DNA of 64,000 nt from positions 4,752,170 through 4,816,169 of the forward strand of contig CM070596.1 in NCBI GenBank assembly GCA_036346395.1. The letters are read 5' to 3'. The notes beneath the pieces were generated by a model. It searched no databases. It was not told where the DNA came from and saw only the letters and a program-made list of their open reading frames with translations. The stretch's first letter is position 1; every line of letters begins with the position of its first letter. Made by a program: the position numbers and the translations under genes. Shown here piece after piece: positions 22,992 through 34,600 of the stretch. This stretch comes from Hsuehochloa calcarea (lineage: Eukaryota; Streptophyta; Magnoliopsida; Poales; Poaceae).

Positions 22992-24378
22992 CGGTAGTTC
23001 CGGCATTGTATCTGCGGAACTACCGCTAGGCGGAACTTCCGGACAAATCGCGGAACGTTTTTTCCAGAGAGCACCCTTTTTAGGGACTTAGCCGATTTCT
23101 CGAAGTGCGGAAGTTCCGGCATTGTAAATGCGGAAGTTCCGATTATCGGTTGCTCCGAAATTCTTGCGGATCGTTTTTTTCCAGAGAAGCACCATTTTGA
23201 GACTTAGCCAAAATTTGGAAGTGCGGTAGTTCCGCTATGTGTTGAGCGGAACTTCCGAAGATCGGAACTACCACATGATAGTTGGCGGTAGTACCGCACC
23301 TTTCTACAATAGCTTGTTTAGAAGCATTTGTTGCATGTATATCTTGATAATTATTGTTAATCATTGTGGGACTAACATTTTTCATGAGTTGGATGAATAG
23401 GCTATGTTCTAGGGTGACGAAGACTTTGGATGGCATCATGAGTTGATCGTCATCAAGTCAAGGATCAAGAAGAGGATGTATCGTGTGTTGATGCATAACA
23501 AGATCTCGAAGAAGGAGATGATCATGAGTTGATCGTCAAGTCAAGAGAATACCCATCATGTGTTGATGGAGGTCAAGTAAAGGATGCATCATGGGTTGAT
23601 GCATGTCAAGACGATGACCCGGACTTGAAGTGAAGATGTGCGTCATCAAGCTTCAAGAAGATGCTCACGGCAAAGGTATGACTAGCTAGGGCTAAGGATG
23701 TGTTCCTAGTCTTTTACCGGTCTTGGTGTTTGGTTGGAAGACCGGATTGCTAGTATAGGTTGTCGTACTATTAAGAGGGGTCTTGTCTAGTAGCTTGAGT
23801 CTCATCATGTGTTGATAGCTCAATCTTGCTTGCTCTAGCTCTACATGGCATGATGCTATTATTTGCGAATGTGTTTTGTAAATAGTTGAGGCTTATGCAG
23901 TTAATCCTTGTAGCATGTGACTATACTTTTGTGAATGTGTTTTGCAAATGGTTGAAGTCCATGTACCTACACCTTGATATGGTCTAAGATTGCTTATTGT
24001 TATTTCTTTGGACTTAGACCATGATAGTGGCTCTTTGGAGTTGTGCTTTTTGATTTGATCAAATGTGTTTGAGATCAATCAAATAGGTGGGTTGTGTAGC
24101 CCTCTGAATAAGCTTTCCATAGAGTCCAAGATCACTCAATTCCGACATCGGAGTCAAAAGTTATGACCTTTTTACCGAGTGTAAATGCGTGCTGAAATTG
24201 AGCTGCGGAACTTCCGCCCGAAAGCAGAGGAACTTCCGATAATCGGAAGTTCCGCCATTTGTACTGCGGAACTTCCACACCAAACTTTTTAACGGCTAGT
24301 TTTTGAGCCGTTATGCACCCATACGGCCCATGAACAGTAGAAAACGGTAGTTACGCATTTTAGTTGGCGGAACTTCCG
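22992..24378. repeat. CGGAA-x-TTCCG palindrome clusters in the LTR
   Basis: Perfect 11-bp dyads CGGAACTTCCG or CGGAAGTTCCG at 23031-23041, 23108-23118, 23130-23140, 23247-23257, 24206-24216, 24244-24254 and 24368-24378. CGGTAGTACCG is at 23286-23296, and mixed-arm forms CGGTAGTTCCG at 22992-23002 and 23224-23234. The second cluster ends about 55 bp before the TATA box. Both clusters are dense relative to the rest of the LTR. Confidence 0.9.
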
Positions 24379-24432
24379 ATTTCCCTGATTTTTCTGCAAC
24401 TTTGCCTCCAACGGCTAGTTTGTGTGTGTGGG

Positions 24433-24440
24433 CTATAAAT
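24433..24440 (+). promoter_or_regulatory. TATA box of the solo LTR
   Basis: GGGCTATAAATACCCAC, conserved as GGGCTATAAATACCCACC at 61572-61589 in the sister LTR. It fits an RNA polymerase II start of the parent element and defines the palindrome clusters as U3. Confidence 0.75.
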
Positions 24441-25247
24441 ACCCACTTTGGCGGTTGGAGAAGGTTCTTTGGTGCCCATATTCATTCTATTGAGCTAAGA
24501 GCAAGCCTCTCATCTCTTTTGTGCATGTGTTGCACTTAGTGAGTGTTGAGAGCAAACCCTAAGTGCATGTGTTGCCTTAGGTAGTGGATTGAGTATCCAC
24601 TTGAGCGTTGACACTTGATTAGTTCAAGTGATCGTTGAGACTTGTTTCTCTTGGTGTTTGCCGACACCTAGGCGGCGTGGAGCGTCGTGCGGTGATCTTC
24701 TCAAGAAGCTTGTGAGAAGGCCGGCGTTGTTGTGAGTGGTTTGGTGCTCGCCATCTCGGAGCGGAGGAAGAGCAACCGTAGTAGAAGCGAGGTATTGGTT
24801 CGATTTGGAACCGGTCCAAGTGTTTGGACTTACCTCGGAGTGTGTGCTCATTTGAGGAGCCGGTCCAACATGGTTGGGCTTACCTCAAGCGTGGATTAGG
24901 GAGACCAAGCAAGTCTCCGAACACACGGTAAAACATAATCGTGTCATCTTGTTTTTACTTGTGCTTTACTTTGAGCAATTTACATTCCTGCTTTAATTGC
25001 TTATATATCATTGTATGTTTGCTCTCTTGTATTGTCGGTGCACTTAGTTGAGCCTAGTTGATTTATGTTTTAATTGTGCAAAACCAATTCGCTATTAGCT
25101 TCCGCATTTATATATTGGTTTAGCCCGATAGATTTTTAAAACCGCCTATTCACCCCCCTCTAATCGGCCACCTCGATCTTACAGTAGCACATATCAAACA
25201 AAATTTGAAGAATAAACGAAAGGAAAAGTTTATACAGGGATATGGCA

Positions 25248-25809
25248 TCATAAAATTTTATCCATAGCTTCGGCAAGGAGCCTCCACGACGGAGAGCGGT
25301 CGGAGATTACCACCTCTGGCGGGCTTTGTGGTGGATTCAGCCTGATCCGGCGGATTGCCGATCGAATACTGAGCTTTATCATTCCCACTTGGCCTTCGAC
25401 CAGTGGCAATGGTAACGTCATTGACACTCTCACCAAGTGTCGGTTGGCCCCTGGAATACATAGGAGCCTTTGGCGAATATCGGTCGCCATCATAACAGTG
25501 AGAGTACGTTGGTTTTTTGATGCTGGACTACTGTCTCCATTCTTGCCGGTCGGATTGACCGGGCTTGTAGAGGCATTTGGATGTTCCGAACTGGTCGGAA
25601 CGACCGGTTCTGCCAGAAGCACCACAGATGGTGGTGGTGAATCCTCATCTATTCGGTTGATCTCGCTGATCTCAGTGAGTGGCAAGCCAGTGGAGGAGGA
25701 GGATGAAGACATCCTGTTTTCTTCCATAGCGCGCATGCACGCGTCCATGTCGAGGTCGGAGTAGTGCACTAAGTCGAACCAGTTTTCCTCATCCCAAGTC
25801 CCTATCATG
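25248..25809 (-). pseudogene. Tat-type gag N-terminal region (remnant)
   Basis: From ATG 25809 the frame reads MIGTWDEENWFDLVHYSD, then a Ser-rich stretch, acidic/Pro-rich linkers and a stop at 25248 (187 aa). It lies 80 bases downstream of a primer-binding site and LTR on the minus strand, the normal place of gag. The frame stays open upstream into the LTR, but that part (through TADAVRGEEGVGF) is the primer-binding region and not protein. No capsid or zinc-knuckle motif is visible before the stop, after which the sequence meets the solo LTR at 25183. Confidence 0.55.
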
Positions 25810-25890
25810 TTCGCATGAGCGATGACAAAGTAAAAAGGAGTGAATGAAGAATACTTGAGTAAAGTGATCTTCAAGAACCCAACTCCTTCT

Positions 25891-25908
25891 TCCCCACGGA
25901 CGGCGTCA
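25891..25908 (-). other. Primer-binding site of a Tat element
   Basis: On the minus strand TGACGCCGTCCGTGGGGA follows the LTR end by two bases. This is one or two changes from TGGCGCCGTCTGTGGGGA, the usual primer-binding site in plant Tat/Athila gypsy elements. Confidence 0.75.
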
Positions 25909-25910
25909 GC

Positions 25911-26604
25911 TGTCGACGATCGAGTCGCCAATCTTACGAAATAAAATAGAGGAAAATGGCAAAGAGTTCTTAGAAGAGAATGAGATTGCTCTTTATTGCT
26001 ACGAACTTGATCCTTTACAGGGGTTTCCTTTGACAAGGCGGTTGACTAATCCAAATTATACTGAGCTTAATGCTTGCTATGTTATTAAATCAGAGTTAAA
26101 ACATGAATCTAGAGTTGATTGCGATGCTTCAATCCGATGCTTTTGTTCCTCCGTGATCCGTCTTTAAATAACCAACGAAGAGGCGGTAGTTACTCCTGGA
26201 GAAAACACCTGTTAGAAGTGACACGTCTGGTCTGAGGGACAGTTGTTGTTAGTAAAACCGTAACTGGTAGTCGGTTAGCGTATGTGAGACACTCAACCAT
26301 ATGATAGTTATTGTCAGTGTCTTAGGACCATGATCCGTCGCATGGTATGGAGCAAATATGGCATGCGTTCCATTCGCCACACGGTAAAAATATACTTTGA
26401 GTTAGATCCAGATACCAATTCAAGACTTCTAAGAACAACCATCTGGTCGGGGACTGAGTACAGGACCTTATCCGACCAAGTTACCCATAAGTAACATATG
26501 GAATCCTTACGACCACGGGGCCGTTAGCCTTAGGGGTTACGACCATGAAGATATATAACCTTTTAATTATGTATTAAAATAATACATAGAGATTTTAATC
26601 CTCA
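25911..26604 (-). mobile_element. 5' LTR of a truncated Tat element
   Basis: Read on the minus strand it starts TGAGGATTAAAATCTC (26604) and ends ATCGTCGACA (25911), directly before the primer-binding site. A TATTTAAAG box lies at about 26163-26171. It carries one TTACGACCA motif pair near 26505-26550, as in the larger Tat element of the window. The left partner LTR and pol are not present. The outer end is placed by the TG only and could be off. Confidence 0.55.
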
Positions 26605-26898
26605 TGTGGCTGGAGATTTGAGTCGAATGGGCCAGGAAGGTTCTTTGCTTTCATGTATTGGGGTATTGGGGCCCGCCCAAGGGTTAGAAATAGGTCAGGA
26701 TGGGATAATGACCTTTTTTTCATAATGGATTGGGTTTTATCGATGGCTGGTGGCCTAGGTGGGGGTTGGGGTCTCCCCCAAACATTTTTTGGGTTAGGGT
26801 GGGGTTCAGGTTGAGCCCTAGCCTATTACCATGCCTAACGAGGAGCGATGCATATATAATGCATTGTGTTGGTGCAGCTGCCCAGCAAGCAGAACATA
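26605..26898. other. Repeat-like spacer, no gene
   Basis: G-rich phrases (GGGTTAGGGTGGGG) and short direct repeats. No recognisable coding sequence. Confidence 0.35.
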
Positions 26899-27450
26899 CA
26901 GGGATTGTTTGGTTTGTTACCCATGTTTACCTTCCCAAAATTAGGCTACTGTTTACTTCACTTCCAAAATTTGGTAAGCCTTTGAAAATTTGGTAAGGCC
27001 TAGGTCAGACTTGCCAAATTCCTATGTGATTCCAGGGCAAGCAAATCGTCCGCCCAACAAATGGTAGGGCTGGTGCTGGGTGCTATGACGACGTGGTAAA
27101 GGTTGATTGGTCATTAAATGTGTTTTGTTAGAATAACATACTTCAAATGATCATATTTTTAAACCGTGTATCCGATTCGTGATCCGTTTGAACAATTGTA
27201 TTCCTTGTTATTTAATCAACAAAACAAGACCCATATTAGCTATATTTTGGTACAAAAAATAGATGCCATATGGGGCCCACGTGCCATACTGACAATTTGG
27301 CAAATGTTGGCATAGTTGCAATCAAACCACATCAAATTTCGGCATTGTCGGCGAATTGGTATGACTATAATCCAAATACCAATTTTTTGGCTAGGTTATG
27401 GTGTTGCTAAATTTTTTTTCTGGCTACCTGGGTCATAAACCAAATATGCC
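26899..27450. mobile_element. MITE-like element with imperfect inverted ends
   Basis: Left end TTTGGTTTGTTACCCATG and, on the other strand, right end TTTGGTTTATGACCCAGG are inverted copies. The interior is AT-rich with repeated CCAAATTTGGTAAG phrases. Part of it (27285-27330) recurs at 12685-12740. No clear target duplication was found, so limits are approximate. Confidence 0.45.
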
Positions 27451-27713
27451 AATAGCTTTGCTACTTTGGACTGCTCAAATGAAAAAAAAATGTATTCGAA
27501 GAAGAAAGTACTACACTTCTCACGCGTACGACAATACAGCAATGGCAATGGAAAAGAAACAACCTATGCATATCTGAATACCGTGACATCCTTTCAGTTT
27601 TGACACATGAGGATTAACAGGTACTAATCGTCTACATCTCTCTCTTACGGCCGAAAATGGGTAAACTCGGTTTGCTTGAATTTTATCCAAAAAAACAATC
27701 AATGGCCAATTAT

Positions 27714-28883
27714 ATAGGCATGAATCTTGGCAGCTCTAGCACGTTTAACAAATTCATTGACCTGCGCATAAAAATGGCGACATTCGTTTGAAAATTCAGA
27801 ACTTCATAAAAGAATTCAGAGCTTCAGACAAATGAGAAATAACAACATACCGGGCGGTCGCAGGCTTTCTTAGTTATGTCTATGAGGTCAGGAAGGAGAT
27901 CCTCTTGCTCTTTCTCAAACAAGTTCTTTCCAATTGGCCCAACAGCTGATTCATTGACTGGTTTGTCATTGAACGACCGGCAAATATTAGATTGGAAGTG
28001 AGTTTCAGGTTACAATGTAAAACAATGAACTGATAGTGCTGGACTCAAGACATTATGTTTGCATACTTCAATGATCCACCCTGACGCAAATCAAATAAAT
28101 ATTTTGGACTCCTAGAAATATTCAACATACATGATTTTTATTGATAGTGCGCTTGAGCTGTACAACCTCCAGTCTCTAGAAGTAAGATTACTGAAGCATT
28201 ATAGATAGAAGAATGATAAAGGAAAAAAGACATCAGAAGTTACCCGATATAAACGCGCACAACCTCAGGGGTATATAGTACTTTCCCAAGAGACCACGTC
28301 AGTGCACCATACACTCTCATAAGCTGCAGCATGAATAAGGGGAAAAGGTGATTCAGACGTACAAGATTAGCATTTTCGATAAACAAAACAAATCATCAAT
28401 CTAATGTGCCATACAAATTGATTGCAACAAAAAACTCTACCTGCTGAGTCAACTTGATCCGCCTTGTTCAGCACTACGCGTATTCTGTCATCATGCCCAC
28501 GTAAAGATGCAATGACACGTTTGAACTCATCACTGATACCGAGCTTGTGAGGATCAAACAGAAGAAGAATAAGGTCACACTTAGCAGTAAACCATGGAGT
28601 TACACCAGTGAAATCATAGCTACGTTGGGTCCGTTGCTTTTCACCAGAGAGAACACCGGGAGTGTCGACAAAGGTGATATGCTCCAGTAGCTTCAGAAAG
28701 CAAGGCAGGCATCAGTTTCTTGAATGAATGTCTTCTGCATGTATAGTATCACAGATTCACAGTTAAAGCTTACCGGATGTGGCATCTGAGAGCATTCAAA
28801 CTTTGACAGAAATGCACCTCCAAATGTTGTAAGACCAGTAAATGGCATGTCGGCTTGAACAGCAATAGTCCTTCCATCAGATC
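27714..28883 (-). pseudogene. EHD-type GTPase relic (Eps15-homology-domain protein)
   Basis: Exons on the minus strand are 28774-28883, 28441-28690, 28244-28323, 27851-27977 and 27714-27761. Readable motifs in order: MPFTGLTTFGGAFLSKFEC, EHITFVDTPGVLSGEKQR (G3, DTPG), GVTPWFTAKCDLILLLFDP, VVLNKADQVD (G4, NKAD), MRVYGALTWSLGKVLYTPEV, FEKEQEDLLPDLIDI and FVKRARAAKIHAYII. This is the dynamin-like G domain and helical region of plant EHD1/EHD2, membrane-remodelling ATPases of endocytosis. Damage: exon 28441-28690 ends VDSAG where VDTQQ is expected, a 2-bp loss that shifts the frame. The acceptor before FNDKPVN reads CCG instead of CAG. The P-loop/EH-domain exons upstream and the C-terminus are absent, and a stop follows IIGH. 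Confidence 0.9.
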
Positions 28884-30229
28884 CTGACTGATGTGAGATA
28901 GAAAAACTTAATCTGAGATATCAATGGAATAAACCTCAATATATCATAATAGTAGCAGCTAACAGGGCAATGTAAACTTATTAGATTTGATATAGAAGGT
29001 CAGCAGCAAATCTTCTTTTGAACAATTTAAAATGAAGCAATAAATATTCTACAGGTAGTGCATGCAGCTTTAGCCATTCAATGAAAGTTTGACGAACAAT
29101 TATAGTGCCACGACGAAGGTGGATAAACAAAACAACAGTTGTGTTTTGTGCCCCCATGATATTTTCAGTAAACAATGAATCCAGATCCATTTGTGCTATA
29201 ATCCTCTCTTCCTCAAAACTCTTTGATTGTTATGTTAAGACCTCATCGAATTATGTTAATGACTAACCATAGAAACAAAAGCAGTTATCAAGATTCTCAC
29301 ACGAGAGGTCAGATGTTGAGCATATTTCATGCTACAAAACTTACTAAGCTGGACGAGACATACTTTAGTATGATTGGTTCATATGTGAATCCTGCATTTT
29401 AGAATAAAGAGAATACAATGTATGTAATCGTTGCATCTTAGTATCTTTCAACAGAAAGAGCTGATGTTTGCCAGTCAAAATAAAATAACCCAGCCAACAC
29501 GGATGAACTTCTGGTAGTCCATTGACAATGAAATAGCCCAACTTGGTAAAAATGCTAAAATGGTTCATTGGTTTAAGAAAAATGGTATTTCGAAAGCACA
29601 AAGTGTAAAAAATTAATTAGCACACGAATTCAAGATCAATTATATATGTTTGGCATATTTTAGAGAAGTTTCGTCATAGTTCATATGCTCAAATAATAAC
29701 TATCCGGCAAATCCAGTATTCAAACATATAACATGACAACTACGATTCTGTCAGTGGTTGGCTCTTGTCCGACATGAGCTCCTGCAATTCAAAAAGGCAC
29801 TAAAGTTACACTCTATACTAAGGAGAGGGATCCTGTATTAGTTCTCTCAATGCATAGATACTAGAGCGCACGCGAATTAGGAGTGATTTCCACCGTTCGA
29901 TCAAAAAACGAAGGATGAGACTAATTGCTACATTTTTTTGCCACGGGATGTCTCTACAGTAAAATCGCTGTGATGCTTTCCTCCCCTGTTGCTTCAGTGC
30001 TACGGCAGAGCACTGTTCACACAACACAAAAAACTGGTCACACAGTGTCCTCTACATTTACTTAAGAGGATCCGGATCCCTGATACTACTAGATGAAATT
30101 AACTCTAAGACCATGTGGAGGTCACCCCATGGTTTGTGCCGAGTATTTGACATTGATTTGCAAGTGTTGTCAAAGTTTGAGTTTGGTTTTGAGAGTTTGT
30201 TGAATTTGAGTTGTTAGTGTGTAGCCAGT
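28884..30229. other. AT-rich spacer upstream of the EHD relic
   Basis: I searched the minus strand here for the EHD P-loop exon (GQYSTGKTT-like) and saw none. 29815-30090 has GGGATCC at both ends in opposite senses (GAGAGGGATCC and GGATCCGGATCCCTG) and may be a small MITE. No gene is supported. Confidence 0.4.
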
Positions 30230-30730
30230 TTGATCGGTTTGAGGTTGCGGTCAGACAGCTAGGCTTGTGCGGTCAGAGAGTGAGGTGCAACCAGACTTGG
30301 TTATTTTGTTGAAATTCATAAGAGAGCGGTCCACATTGGGGCCACGGTCAGACCGATGGAATGCTATGTGACCGACCTATGTGTGGCGATTGCATTTTTC
30401 CCGAGAAGTTTTGGAGCGAGGAGTGTTGGGTCAAACCGGCCATGGTTGGCGGTCAGACCGTGGTACTGTGCACACGGTCTGATGATAGTTCCTTTAGGAT
30501 TCAATAGACTTGATAAATTCTAGATGATTGGTCTCTGACTTGATTTATTTATTCAATAGACTCGTTATGGACTGTTTATTAATTATTTATTAATTATTCG
30601 GTATTGCTACCTAATACTTTGATTCTTATTATTATTATGCCACGTTTATTGCTTTTATTGCGACCCGTGATCGAGTTTTATTATTTATATGTGTAGTATA
30701 AATGTTTATGTGCCACAACAAACATTAGAC
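30230..30730. mobile_element. LTR fragment with CGGTCNGACCG palindromes
   Basis: CGGTCAGACCG occurs at 30345-30355 and 30450-30460, along with imperfect forms (GCGGTCAGACAG, GGTCAAACCGGCC). The surrounding sequence resembles U3 of the palindrome LTR clade but lacks both ends, so it is a truncated piece. Limits approximate. Confidence 0.5.
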
Positions 30731-30802
30731 ACCGCTAAAGTCAAAAACGGTAAATTATACGTGGAGAGGTGAAATATGCTGACGTGGCGCCATTCTAGCC
30801 AC

Positions 30803-31392
30803 TGGAGGTGGCCAAATGGGCCAGGCTAGCTGGCCCGGCCTGAAGTACGGTATTATCGGCCTATGTTAGGCATGACATGACCCACCACCTAAATGAGTCG
30901 TGTTGGCTTGCCCGACTCTTCGTGACGTGCTTGTGTCGCCACCTTGGTCTGGCGGGATGGCCCGGCCTAGCATGCACAATATCAGGCCTAGCATGGCCCG
31001 ACCCAGACACAACTCAACCCAACACTACCCCGTTAGGCCCATTCATTTTTTATATGATTTTATTTTGTATTTTTTGAATTATATACGGTTCATTTTTTAC
31101 TTTATGTGGTTTTGAATTTTATATAGTTCATTTCATTAGTTTATATAACTTTATTTTGTAATTTTTTGAATTATATATATTATGGGATTTTGTGATTTTT
31201 TTTAAAAAATTTCAAGTCAGATGGACTAAATGGGTCGACATCGACTCAATTAGCTAATTATGCCTGAATCGGCCCGACACAACCTGATAACCTATCAGGT
31301 CATGGGTCGGTGCCTCAGCTCAATGGCCGGCCCGTCTAAGTAATGGGTCAAACGGATCCATGTCTAGAATGGTCCATACCGGGGCACCTCTA
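30803..31392. mobile_element. Non-autonomous hAT element, 590 bp
   Basis: Terminal inverted repeats TGGAGGTGGCC...ATGGGCC (left) and, on the other strand, TAGAGGTGCCC...ATGGACC (right). It is flanked by an 8-bp target duplication, CTAGCCAC (30795-30802) and CTGGCCAC (31393-31400), with one mismatch. Eight bases is the hAT hallmark. The inside is rich in GGCCCGGCC/GGCCCGAC phrases, common in small grass hAT elements, and encodes no transposase. It ends 65 bp before the site II motifs of the CCT7 promoter. Confidence 0.8.
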
Positions 31393-31456
31393 CTGGCCAC
31401 AGAATGGAAAATCAAGGGCTAGAAATGGAAACAAATCGCCCATCAGATCTGTGCTG

Positions 31457-31470
31457 TGGGCTTGTGGGCT
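31457..31470 (+). promoter_or_regulatory. Two TGGGCT site II elements of the CCT7 promoter
   Basis: TGGGCT at 31457-31462 and 31465-31470. Paired site II (TGGGCY) motifs bind TCP factors and drive genes for growth, ribosomes and protein folding. They sit about 150 bp before the start codon. Confidence 0.65.
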
Positions 31471-31529
31471 TGTGGGGCGGGGCGTAGCCGGATCTCCATT
31501 AAGAAACCTCGACCGAAACAGCAAAACCC

Positions 31530-31562
31530 TTTCTCTCTCTCTCTCTCTCTCTCACTCTCTCC
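31530..31562 (+). repeat. (CT)n tract in the CCT7 5' leader
   Basis: About ten CT dinucleotides followed by CACTCTCTCC. Such tracts near transcription starts are frequent in plant housekeeping genes (pyrimidine patch). Confidence 0.8.
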
Positions 31563-31585
31563 GCTCAGATCTCCCCCTCACTCCC

Positions 31586-31593
31586 AAACCCTA
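31586..31593 (+). promoter_or_regulatory. Telo-box of the CCT7 gene
   Basis: AAACCCTA 21 bases before the ATG. Together with site II motifs this is the standard pair in promoters of plant translation and chaperone genes active in dividing cells. Confidence 0.7.
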
Positions 31594-31613
31594 GCTCCAC
31601 GCAGCCTTCAACC

Positions 31614-34600
31614 ATGGCGGCGATGCTGGTAAGCACCACCACGAAATCCTAATCCATCAGCTATTCCATCAGCGCCCTAGCGCCACCACTCTCGTAAGAA
31701 AGCTTGGGATTGATGATTCTGATGGATCTGCTTGTCTCGTGGGGTTTTGGTTTTTGGTTCCGTAGCAACCGCAGATCATCCTGCTAAAGGAGGGGACGGA
31801 CACGTCGCAGGGACGCGCGCAGGTGGTGAGCAACATCAACGCGTGCACGGCGGTGGCGGACACGGTGCGGACCACGCTGGGCCCCCGCGGGATGGACAAG
31901 CTCATCCACGACGACAAGGGCGGCACCACCATCTCCAACGATGGCGCCACCATCATGCGCCTCCTCGACATCGTGCACCCCGCCGCCAAGATCCTCGTCG
32001 ACATCGCCAAGTCGCAGGACTCCGAGGTATCCATCTACCTGCTTATCGTTACTTGCAGCAGCAAAAAATCGGCCTCAAAGCCCTCACGTTGAGGCATTTC
32101 TGGGCCTCTGGTAATTTCTGCTGATCTTGATGCCGATCAAACTGGGACATTAGGATTAAACCAGACCTATCTCTTGTTTACTTTAGGTTGGTGATGGGAC
32201 AACTACTGTGGTGCTTCTTGCTGCAGAATTCTTGAAGGAAGCAAAACCTTACGTTGAGGATGGAGTGCACCCTCATAGTCTGATTCGTAGTTATAGGACT
32301 GCTAGCAATATGGTCTGTAATCAGCTTTACTTTTATTTCTTTTGAATGATTGACCTTTTAATTCCCTGCAAAGTTTGGAAGCCAATTCCTGCTAACCTAA
32401 AATTTTCATCAGGCAATTCAAAGGGTTAAAGAACTGGCAGTTAGCATAGAAGGGAAAAGCCTTGAAGAGAAGAAAATATTGTTAGCCAAGTGTGCTGCCA
32501 CAACACTTTCGTCCAAGCTGATAGGTGGCGAGAAAGAATTCTTTGCTTCTATGGTTGTAGATGCTGTCCTCGCCATCGGCAATGATGACAGGCTTAACCT
32601 CATTGGAATTAAAAAGGTAATTTCTTGCAATGGTCGCTTCCATGATGTTTTTGCCTTTTCTTCTACTCATACAAACACCGACAGTCTCTCAACATGCTAC
32701 AAGTAACAATAATTTAGTATTGATTTGATTTTTCACTACAAGATTTTAAAGTTTGCTATTGTGATACATTGATTCCATTAGGTTCCTGGAGGTACCATGA
32801 GAGATTCCTTCCTTGTTAACGGTGTTGCTTTTAAGAAGACTTTTTCGTATGCTGGATTTGAACAACAACCAAAGAAGTTCCTGAATCCAAAGATTCTTTT
32901 GTTGAACATTGAGCTAGAGTTAAAATCTGAGAAAGAAAATGCGGAGATCAGGTACCCTGAGTCGTTCAACCAATTCTCTAAAGATGTGCAGTGAATAGTA
33001 TGTGTGTTTCCATCTTTGCTTATGTTACTTTATGTTTCCCCCTTGTCTACAGATTGTCAGACCCTCTGCAGTACCAATCAATTGTTGATGCTGAATGGAA
33101 CATTATTTATGACAAGCTGGATAAGTGTGTGCAAAGCGGGTCAAAAATAGTTCTGTCTCGGCTAGCTATTGGTGATCTTGCAACACAGGTATCCCGACAC
33201 TTTTTATTGTAACTATACTGCTTTTCTGCCACTCTTTTCTGTAGCCTAGGCCAATTAATTTGCTTTTTTACAGTATTTTGCAGACCGAGACATTTTCTGT
33301 GCTGGTCGTGTCACAGAAGAGGATTTACAACGCGTAGCTGCAGCCACAGGTGGAACTGTTCAAACCTCTGTTAATAATGTCATTGATGAGGTAAACATGC
33401 CCATGGTCGGATTATTTTAATCTGTTGAAACACCTTTTGTTGATTGATGTTCGATTGGATATCGAGCATATTTGGTTTATATCAGTTGCTTGCTACTAAA
33501 TGCAAGCTGATTAAGTTTATCATGGTTCTTTTTTGTTGAAAGGTCCTTGGTTCCTGTGAGGTTTTCGAGGAAAAACAAGTAGGCAATGAAAGGTTCAACA
33601 TATTTAGTGGCTGCCCATCTGGTCAGACTGCAACTATTGTTCTTCGTGGCGGTGCAGATCAGGTATTCGGTATTCTATTGCTACATATCTTATTATCTCT
33701 CTTTAATTAGGTTCATGAAACTGAAGATAACTGTACTTAAGTTTTTTTCCAAAGTTACTTAAAGTTATTTTTAATGCTGTGCTAGTTCATAGAGGAAGCT
33801 GAAAGAAGTCTCCATGATGCAATCATGATTGTGAGGAGAGCTGTTAAGAACTCAACAGTTGTGCCTGGTGGGGGTGCTATTGATGTATGTCGACTTGTCA
33901 TGTCATGATAAATGATTCAAATTGTCATACAACTTCATGCTTATATTGTATCTTTTGTGTAGATGGAAATAAGCAAGTATCTCCGACAGCATGCACGGAC
34001 GATAGCTGGGAAGTCTCAATTTTTTGTAAATTCATTTGCTAAAGCCCTTGAGGTACATCTTCCTAGCTCTCTTTTTTCTTACCTGATTTAGGTACTTGCT
34101 GTTTGTATATTGCGCTCAAGGAATATATAGCCAATTATGCAGTTTACCGTACAACATTGTCAGAATCTCAACTGCTAGATCTAGCATGATCGTGTAGGGG
34201 CATGTCGCATGCACATCTAGATTTGGCTAATAGTCCATTCTCCATGAAGAGAAGGACAAAGGCATAGATTGCAGGATATGCTTTAATGTAGTAAACCAGT
34301 AGTTTCAGCCAGCCCTCCGCATAGAAAAAAAACTGATACAAGATGAGTTTTTTAAAAGAACTTTTAGTGAGCTATTATTGGTTTGGATTTTGCTGAAATT
34401 AAGAAAGTGTGCAATCTGATTTCTCACGTTGATCAAGCATTAGTAAGGTTTTTCTTTGTTCTATTCCAATTCTGGTAATTGCTTTCGATATTCTGTCAGC
34501 AAGTTTTACAGCTACAGTGATGAGCTGTTGATCGATTGTTTGGTTGTGTTACTTAACATATTTTTGCAACTTTAATTATTCTCCATTCATTTGAAATAAA

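Larger units (their letters stand above)
22400..25183 (+). mobile_element. Solo LTR, 2.8 kb, palindrome clade
   Basis: Begins TGAAGGATCTAGACCTGCC and ends CCTCGATCTTACA, matching the element at 59816-62364 from end to end. Flanks are GTAGT (22395-22399) and GTAGC (25184-25188), a 5-bp target duplication with one change. No gag, pol or primer-binding site lies inside, so it is a recombined solo LTR. It has a TATA box at 24433-24440 and telling substructures: GAAGATG-rich ATGAGTTGAT repeats at 23430-23640, and CGGAA/TTCCG palindromes upstream of the TATA box. It inserted beside the PIF remnant and the Tat end. Confidence 0.85.

Noticed and set aside
25810..26036. Extension of the gag-like frame to a start at 26036
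   Set aside because: That part covers the Tat primer-binding site and LTR end, so it is only open by chance. The first ATG after the primer site is at 25809.
29365..29601. 78-aa frame as an EHD exon or new gene
   Set aside because: No similarity to the EHD P-loop region and no splice signals that join it to the relic.
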